NCBI RefSeq assembly: GCF_002843305.1
Contig: NZ_PGSG01000119.1
Span: 268,784-332,783, forward strand
Direction of reading: 5' to 3'
DNA length: 64,000 nucleotides
Origin: Streptomyces barkulensis
GTDB taxonomy: Bacteria; Actinomycetota; Actinomycetes; Streptomycetales; Streptomycetaceae
In this document: positions 58,697 to 64,000 of the stretch, piece by piece
Position numbering within the stretch: position 1 is the first letter of the stretch
Layout of the letters: every line of letters starts with the position of its first letter
Position numbers and translations under genes: made by a program
The notes under the pieces: model-generated
Database searches by the model: none
Seen by the model: the letters and a program-made list of their open reading frames with translations, nothing else
What the model was told of the DNA's origin: nothing

Positions 58697-59704
58697 CTAC
58701 CGGCCCGGAGCAGTGCCGCTGAGGGCGCCCGCACGGGAGTCACGCGGGTCGTCCGGCAAGCCCCGGCGCCGTCCTCGGGCCATGGCCGCGCGTACGGCGG
58801 CGGCCTTGCGGCGTACGTCCACAGCCTGTGCGTCGTCCTGTGCGCCGCCGGAGCCGTCGCGGCGCTCCCCGCCCCGGCACTCCCGGCACAGTCCGCCGGG
58901 CAGGGCCTCCGGCCGGCCCGGCGCGCCGCACACCGTGCACTCCACCAGCCGCAGGGTGCGGCTGCGCACCGGCTGGGGCGGCGGGATCTTGTGCTCCAGC
59001 CGCCAGGCGGCCACGGCGCGGGGCGAGTGCACGCCCTCGCCGGGCAGCCCGGCCGTCAGCGCCTCGACCACCTGCCGCTCCCCGGCGCCCCGGGCGAACC
59101 ACTGGGCCACCAGTGGCGCCAGCTCCTCGCAGTCGGCCGCCGACAGGCCCATGCGCGGGTCGGCCTCCCCCAGTCGCGCCAGCGTCCCGTACGCCCGCGA
59201 CCGCTCCGGCCGCTCCGGCCGTTCCTGTGCGGCGTCCGGCTCCGGAGGCGTACCCGCCGGGGCGGCGTCCTCCTTCGGAGCGGCCTTCCCGGCGGTCTCC
59301 CGGACGGCCCCCGGTTCGGCGGACTCCGTCTCCGCGAAGAAGCCCGCCCACCAGGTGTCGGAGCGCGGGACGCGCGAGAAGTACGTCCGCGTCACCCACT
59401 GGCCGCACCCCGGCGGACGCTCCCGCACCCGCCTGAGATGCCCGGCCGCCGACATCTGCCGGAGCGCGGTGCCGACCGCCTGCTGGCCGTAGGGCAGCCG
59501 CGCGGCCAGCGCCTTGATGGAGATGTCGGCGCCCTCGGGCAGCCGGTCGATGTACGCGGCGACGGCCGCGGTCCGGGGCCTCAGCTCCGCGAAGTCGTCC
59601 TTGCGGCGCGGCCGTTGTCCTGGGACATGCCGTTTTCCGTAGCCGGAAACGGCCATCGGATGCTCGCCGGAGGACGCGAAAAAGCTACAGTGGCTCTCAG
59701 CCAT
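58697..59704 (-). CDS. HTH/zinc-ribbon hypothetical protein
   Basis: A 335-residue protein. The N-terminal part has a winged helix (TAAVAAYIDRLPEGADISIK, ALAARLPYGQQAVGTALRQM, RRVRERPPGCGQWVTRTYF). The middle is a Pro/Glu linker. The C-terminal part has a helical unit (RQVVEALTAGLPGEGVHSPR) and a zinc ribbon CTVCGAPGRPEALPGGLCRE (C-x2-C...C-x2-C). Similar proteins are common and uncharacterised in Streptomyces. Likely DNA-binding. ATG 59704 or 59656 could be the start. Confidence 0.72.
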   Translation of the reverse strand: MAESHCSFFASSGEHPMAVSGYGKRHVPGQRPRRKDDFAELRPRTAAVAAYIDRLPEGADISIKALAARLPYGQQAVGTALRQMSAAGHLRRVRERPPGCGQWVTRTYFSRVPRSDTWWAGFFAETESAEPGAVRETAGKAAPKEDAAPAGTPPEPDAAQERPERPERSRAYGTLARLGEADPRMGLSAADCEELAPLVAQWFARGAGERQVVEALTAGLPGEGVHSPRAVAAWRLEHKIPPPQPVRSRTLRLVECTVCGAPGRPEALPGGLCRECRGGERRDGSGGAQDDAQAVDVRRKAAAVRAAMARGRRRGLPDDPRDSRAGALSGTAPGR

Positions 59705-59743
59705 GGGATCGGGTTCCTTAAGCCTTGTCGATCTCGTTGGTCA

Positions 59744-59779
59744 GGCCCCCGGAGGTGTTGCGAGCACCTGTCGGGGGCC
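59744..59779. promoter_or_regulatory. Stem-loop in divergent promoter region
   Basis: GGCCCCCG (59744-59751) with CGGGGGCC (59772-59779), enclosing AGGTG/CACCT and a 7-nt loop. It lies in the 263-bp region between the HTH/zinc-ribbon gene and the Nudix gene and may be a leader structure. A second hairpin (59883-59892 with 59896-59905) lies nearer the Nudix start. Confidence 0.4.
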
Positions 59780-59967
59780 GTTGCTTGTGCGGGACGCAAC
59801 TCTGCATCGCCACGCCGAAGCGTGGCGCTCCGGTCACCAAAAGTCAACTCGCCTGCTCACGGCCTCACTCGCGGAGGGAGGGCGGGTGGGTCTGCGACCC
59901 ACCCGTTCCACCGATAGAGCGCTCGGATCCCGCGTCCCGGAACCCGAGATCCGGTAGGAGTAGGGGC

Positions 59968-60507
59968 ATGACCTCCACCAGTGACGAGCCCGCCGGACTG
60001 CCGTTCCCGATGCCGCAGGCCGAGTATCTGGCCACCCTGCCCAAGGCCACCGTCTACGCCTGCGTGTACTTCACCGACACACGCGGGCGGCCGGTGCAGC
60101 TGCGTTCGGTGTACGGCAGGCGGCTGTGGCAGATCCCGGGCGGCAACATGGACCCGGGCGAGGACCCGTTCCAGGCGGCGGTGCGGGAGACGTACGAGGA
60201 GACCGGGCTGCGGATCGAGGGCCCGCGCCCGCTGCTGCTGGTGCACTACCTCCGCTCCGACCCGGCCGAGGCACCGCTGGCGAAGGTCGGCTTCTGCTTC
60301 GACGGCGGCACGCTGAGCGACGAGGAGATCGCCTCCATCCGGCTGGACCCGGATGAGCACGACCGCTGGGCGGTGGAGGAGTGGCACGTCTGGGAGCGGC
60401 TGATGACGCCCGAGGGCTACCGGCGGCTTGCCGCCCTCGCCGAGGCCCGCCGCACCGGCCGGGCGTCCCTGCTGCTGAGCGAGCCGATCCTCAGGGGGCC
60501 GGCGTGA
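59968..60507 (+). CDS. Nudix hydrolase
   Basis: A 179-residue Nudix enzyme. The Nudix box at about residues 55-80 is GGNMDPGEDPFQAAVRETYE followed by ETGLRI, with the metal-binding Glu residues intact. It is preceded by YACVYFTDTRGRPVQLRSV. ATG 59968 has GGAGTAGGGGC upstream. The stop overlaps the next gene (GTGA). It probably hydrolyses a nucleoside diphosphate-linked or modified nucleotide substrate. Confidence 0.88.
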   Translation: MTSTSDEPAGLPFPMPQAEYLATLPKATVYACVYFTDTRGRPVQLRSVYGRRLWQIPGGNMDPGEDPFQAAVRETYEETGLRIEGPRPLLLVHYLRSDPAEAPLAKVGFCFDGGTLSDEEIASIRLDPDEHDRWAVEEWHVWERLMTPEGYRRLAALAEARRTGRASLLLSEPILRGPA

Positions 60508-61301
60508 CGAGCGGGCCGGTGCCCGCGGCGGGCTCGGACCGGGCCGGGCGCTCCGGGGCGTCGGTCGACCGCGCCTACTGCGATCCCGCTCTGGCCGCCC
60601 TGTACGACGCGCTCAACCCGTGGGGGCCGGGTGACGACTTCTACCTGGAGCCGGTGATGTCCGCCGCCTCGGTGCTGGACGTCGGGTGCGGTACGGGCGC
60701 GCTGCTGCGCCGCGCGCGGGAGGCCGGGCACGGCGGGCGACTGTGCGGACTCGATCCGGCCGCCGCGATGCTGGGCTGTGCGCGGCGGGAGGCGGCGCGG
60801 TCGGGGGCCGGGGTGGAGTGGGTGCTCGGGGATCTGGGATCGGCCCGCTGGGAGGGGGAGTTCGAGCTGGTGGTGATGACCGGGCACGCCTTCCAGGTGC
60901 TGCTGGAGGACGGTGAGGTGCGTACCGCCCTGGCCGCCGTGCGGGCGGCGCTGGCCGGCGGCGGACGCTTCGCGTTCGAGACCCGCAACCCGGCCGCCCG
61001 GCCGTGGGAGCGCTGGACTCCGGAGCATGCGGTCGAGGTGGTGGACGGCACGGGCGCGGCGGTACGGGTCGCGCACGAGGTCCAGGAGCCGGTGGCGGGC
61101 GACACCGTCCGCTTCACCACGACCTTCACCGGCCCCGGCTGGGAGCGGGCCAGTCACAGCGAGCTGAGGTTCTGGGACGCGGAGGCGCTCGACGGCCTCC
61201 TGGCCGGGGCCGGGCTGACGGTCGTGGAACGGTACGGGGACTGGGGGCGGGGCCCGCTGACGGACTCCAGCCCGGAGATCGTCACCGTCGCGCGGCGCTG
61301 A
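60504..61301 (+). CDS. Class I SAM-dependent methyltransferase
   Basis: A 265-residue methyltransferase. Motif I is SVLDVGCGTGALLRRAREAG; the acidic residue after it is in LCGLDPAAAMLG. Motif II is FELVVMTGHAFQVLLE and motif III ALAGGGRFAFETRNPAARPW. GTG 60504 overlaps the Nudix stop, so the two form an operon. Substrate unknown. A 14-bp hairpin terminator follows. Confidence 0.88.
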   Translation: MTSGPVPAAGSDRAGRSGASVDRAYCDPALAALYDALNPWGPGDDFYLEPVMSAASVLDVGCGTGALLRRAREAGHGGRLCGLDPAAAMLGCARREAARSGAGVEWVLGDLGSARWEGEFELVVMTGHAFQVLLEDGEVRTALAAVRAALAGGGRFAFETRNPAARPWERWTPEHAVEVVDGTGAAVRVAHEVQEPVAGDTVRFTTTFTGPGWERASHSELRFWDAEALDGLLAGAGLTVVERYGDWGRGPLTDSSPEIVTVARR

Positions 61302-61321
61302 CGGGGCTGACGGGGCGGGCG

Positions 61322-61355
61322 GCCCCTGGGCCCCGCCGGCCCGGGGCCCAGGGGC
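61322..61355. terminator. Bidirectional terminator hairpin
   Basis: A 14-bp stem (61322-61335 with 61342-61355) and a 6-nt loop between the methyltransferase and the convergent sacsin-like gene. Confidence 0.8.
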
Positions 61356-61364
61356 GGCCGGATG

Positions 61365-64000
61365 TCAGTCGAACCAGCGGTCGCGGGCCAGTTCGGCGAC
61401 CCGGGAGGGGTCCTCCAGCAGGGCGGCGGCCTCGAAGCGGCGCGGCCACTGGCCGGCCGCCCAGGCCAGGCCGGCCGCGACGCCCTCGACGGTGGCGGCG
61501 TGGAGGGTGCCGTCGGGGGTGAGCCGCCAGTCCAGTTCCACGCCGGCGAGGACGAGTTCGTCGTGCTCGACGTAGTCGGCCGGGGCGCCGGGCAGCAGGA
61601 CGCGCACCGCGTCGGGCACCTCGCGCACCTCGCCCGCCCCGGCATCCGGGGCGGGCAGGGTCGCGCCGACGGCCTCGCTGAGGCGGCGTACGTCGAGGAC
61701 GGCGGCCAGGGAGGCGGCCAGGGCCGGGCGTACCGGGAGCAGGGGGCGGCCGGTGGCCAGGGGCAGCAGGTCGGGGGCGTCGGCGACCAGCGCGTCGGCG
61801 GCGTCCACCAGGCGTACCTCGCCGTCGGCCACGGCGCGCAGTTCGTCCGGCAGGGTGACCTCGTCCGGGTCCAGCTCGGCCAGGAGGGTGTACAGGCCGT
61901 GGAGTTGGGCGGGCGTGACGGGCAGGTCGGGGTCGGCGAGGCGGCCCAGGAGTTCGGAGGCGCCGCCGGGTTCGTCCAGCAGGGCGGCGGCGGAGGTTCG
62001 GATGCCCAGGGCGCGCAGCACCTGCTCGTCCAGTTCGGCGGTGGCGGCGGGCGCCTCCTCGTACAGGCCGGCCAGCAGCGGGTCGCCGCCGGCCGCGCGC
62101 AGTCCGGCGGGGCGGCGGCCGTCCAGGACGGGGTGGTCGCGCAGCCACCAGGCGGTGTAGGGGCGGACGGTCCGGACCGTGCCGTCGGGCAGCAGGACGC
62201 GCACCGGGGTGGTGAGCGCGTCGCGCAGCGGGGGGCGGGAGAGCATCCGCAGGGCCTGCGGCCAGTGGTCGTCGTCGACGAGGTCCAGGTCACGTACGGC
62301 GAGCAGTTCGGAGACCACCGGCGGGACGGGCGTCTCGGGCAGGGTGTCGAGGACGTCCTCGCACCACACGTCGACGGCGTCGGCCAGGCCCGGGTCGTCG
62401 GGCTCGGGGAAGTCGGTGTCGCGGGGCTCGAGTTCGTCCGGGTCCAGGACGACGTCGGTGGCGCGCACCAGGGCGAAGTCGGCGAGCACGCCGGCCGCGG
62501 CGAGGGTCTCCTCGCCCCACCGCTCTGCCAGTTCGGCGTCGCAGGCGGGCAGTTCGCCCTCGCGGACGACGCGCTCGAAGGCGCTGCCGGGGAAGACGAG
62601 TTCGGCGGCCGGGGCGAGTTCGCCGTCCTCGTCGGGGAGGGCGAGGGCGCCCAGCCAGGGCTCGTCGCCGGGCGAGAGGCGTGCGTCGCGGACGAGGGCG
62701 AGGACGGTGTCGGCCAGTTCCTCGGCGTCCAGGGGGCCGCCGTCCTCGTCCCCGTCGCCGTACCAGCTCTCCTCGGCCTCCAGCGAGGCGGCGACGGCCG
62801 CCCGCACCTGCGGGGTGGTGAGCACCGCGCGGGGTGTGGCGGGGGTGGCGCCCAGCTTCTCCAGCAGGGGGTGGGCGGCGTCGGGGTGGGCGACCTTCAG
62901 GCCGAGGCGGGTCAGGGAGCCGGCGCCCGTGGTGTCGGGCAGCGGCAGCAGCACCCGGCGCGGTCCGATGGTGGTGCGGCCGTCGGCCAGGGGGACGGGC
63001 AGGCCGGTGAGCCGGTCGGGGTCGGTGCCGGCGAGGGAGTCGTACAGCCGCCGCCACCAGGACGGGTCCCGTTCCACGCCGGCCAGCCGGTCGATCAGCT
63101 CGCCCAGCGGCACCCGGGGGACGCCGAGGGTGCGCAGCTCGGTGCGGCGCTCCAGTCCGGCGGGCAGCAGGGCGGGGAACAGCTCGGCCAGGACGGCGAC
63201 CGTGCCTGCCCCGGCGCCCTCGGCGATCTCGGCGTCGGCGGGGCGCAGTGCGTGGGGCTCGCCGCTGTCGTCGTCGGTGGCGGCGCTCGCCAGGAAGGGG
63301 GTGCGCCGCAGGCGCTCCAGGACCAGGCGGCGCAGCTCTCCGTCGAGTTCGGCCCTGCCCAGGGGGCCGGGCACGAGGTCGAGGGTGCCGGTGGTGACCG
63401 GCCGCCAGTCGCGCAGCGCGGTGGCGTAGACGTCGGCGGCGCGCTCCAGCAGGAAGTCGGCCAGCGGTCCGGGTGCGATGTGGCGGCGGGTGGGGTCCAG
63501 CGGGAAGGAGGCGATGAGCAGGGCGGGCAGGCCGATCGGCTCGTCGGTGGGGGTGGGGGCGTGGACGACGGGCACGGTGCGGGCGGGGGTGGGGGCGCCG
63601 TCGGCGTCGACGGGTACGGCCCAGGTGACCGACCAGTACGGCCGCCGCCGCTCCTCGACGGGGCGGTCGGCGAGCAGGGCGGGGTCGGTGCGTCCGGCGT
63701 CGGCGGCCACGCGCCAGCGGGTGGCGCCCTCGCCCCCGGCACCGGCTGCGCCGCTGTCCTCGACCACGACGTAGGCGCCGTCCTGGCGGCGGGTGAGCGT
63801 GCGCACCCCGCCGTCGGTCTCGATGACGACCTCGGTCAGGCCGGGGAGGGTGAGCAGCAGGGCGTCGTCGACCGCGGTGAGCAGCCGGGCGGCCAGTTCC
63901 TCGGCGGCGCCGTCGCGCAGCGGCAGCACGACGGCCGTGTCGTAGCCCTGGGGGGCGGCGCCCTGGGCGGGCATCGGCAGGCGCAGCAGGGGGACGTGGC
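61365..64000 (-). CDS. Sacsin-like ATP-binding protein, 3' part
   Basis: A long minus-strand gene whose 5' end is outside the window; the frame remains open to base 64000. The visible part is about 878 residues. It opens with PLLRLPMPAQGAAPQGYDTA, VVLPLRDGAAEELAARLLTA, VDDALLLTLPGLTEVVIETD, typical of the end of an HSP90-like (GHKL) ATPase domain in sacsin-type proteins. The rest is acidic and Leu-rich (AELDEQVLRALGIRTSAAAL). The ATP-binding N-terminus itself is not visible. Function in bacteria is unknown. Confidence 0.75.
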   Translation of the reverse strand, partial: HVPLLRLPMPAQGAAPQGYDTAVVLPLRDGAAEELAARLLTAVDDALLLTLPGLTEVVIETDGGVRTLTRRQDGAYVVVEDSGAAGAGGEGATRWRVAADAGRTDPALLADRPVEERRRPYWSVTWAVPVDADGAPTPARTVPVVHAPTPTDEPIGLPALLIASFPLDPTRRHIAPGPLADFLLERAADVYATALRDWRPVTTGTLDLVPGPLGRAELDGELRRLVLERLRRTPFLASAATDDDSGEPHALRPADAEIAEGAGAGTVAVLAELFPALLPAGLERRTELRTLGVPRVPLGELIDRLAGVERDPSWWRRLYDSLAGTDPDRLTGLPVPLADGRTTIGPRRVLLPLPDTTGAGSLTRLGLKVAHPDAAHPLLEKLGATPATPRAVLTTPQVRAAVAASLEAEESWYGDGDEDGGPLDAEELADTVLALVRDARLSPGDEPWLGALALPDEDGELAPAAELVFPGSAFERVVREGELPACDAELAERWGEETLAAAGVLADFALVRATDVVLDPDELEPRDTDFPEPDDPGLADAVDVWCEDVLDTLPETPVPPVVSELLAVRDLDLVDDDHWPQALRMLSRPPLRDALTTPVRVLLPDGTVRTVRPYTAWWLRDHPVLDGRRPAGLRAAGGDPLLAGLYEEAPAATAELDEQVLRALGIRTSAAALLDEPGGASELLGRLADPDLPVTPAQLHGLYTLLAELDPDEVTLPDELRAVADGEVRLVDAADALVADAPDLLPLATGRPLLPVRPALAASLAAVLDVRRLSEAVGATLPAPDAGAGEVREVPDAVRVLLPGAPADYVEHDELVLAGVELDWRLTPDGTLHAATVEGVAAGLAWAAGQWPRRFEAAALLEDPSRVAELARDRWFD

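Overview
This is a high-GC (roughly 70% or more) Streptomyces-type chromosome segment. The evidence is codon use, GTG/TTG starts, GTGA/ATGA stop-start overlaps, and a core gene set (purU, a DmdR1-type iron regulator, pdxH, a citrate synthase, serC) whose order resembles the S. coelicolor SCO4360-SCO4410 region as I remember it. All functions are read from sequence motifs; no search was run.

Layout. 0.2-6 kb: a flavoprotein monooxygenase and Nudix pair, then sigma-factor control genes (RsbW-like ATPase, STAS antagonist, an ECF-type sigma factor overlapping a zinc-finger anti-sigma/mycothiol-dependent enzyme fusion). 6-20 kb: purU, an ABC solute-binding lipoprotein, a proline-rich membrane protein, an XRE/TPR regulator beside a primase-polymerase-like protein, an alpha/beta hydrolase lacking its nucleophile, dmdR1, an SIS protein, a PAS/GAF protein, a promoter with a 12-codon ORF, pdxH and citrate synthase. 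20-27 kb: a secreted S15-type peptidase, a DUF3800-like gene flanked by a 36-bp direct repeat, a 980-residue FAD/Fe-S dehydrogenase and serC. 27-31 kb: an accessory operon of four small proteins behind an XRE regulator. 31-34 kb: a secreted anchored protein, an HTH protein, an orphan MbtH and an M23 peptidase.

The most notable region is 34.1-42.1 kb on the minus strand: an eight-gene, mostly stop-start-overlapping operon that I read as an atypical linaridin RiPP cluster. It has two small precursors that both carry the linaridin PxxxTP junction and 33-residue Gly/Ala/Val-rich cores, a membrane alpha/beta hydrolase (LinH-like), a small partner with a FAPNP motif (LinL-like), a CypM-like methyltransferase, an ABC exporter, a phytoene-desaturase-type flavoenzyme and a tandem SnoaL-like protein. 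A 171-bp MITE with perfect inverted ends lies just upstream; an identical, inverted partial copy forms the first 84 bases of the window.

43-53 kb returns to ordinary genes (GDSL hydrolase, aldo/keto reductase, thpR, MarR plus MFS efflux, purine permease, P-type ATPase). 53.3-57.9 kb holds a second RiPP locus: an ATP-grasp graspetide system (tgmA precursor, tgmB ligase, tgmC isoaspartate-type methyltransferase) with an upstream resolvase-like protein, a small CxxC protein and an XRE regulator. 58-64 kb has a Uma2-type protein, an HTH/zinc-ribbon protein, a Nudix and methyltransferase pair, and the 3' part of a large sacsin-like ATP-binding protein that runs off the window.
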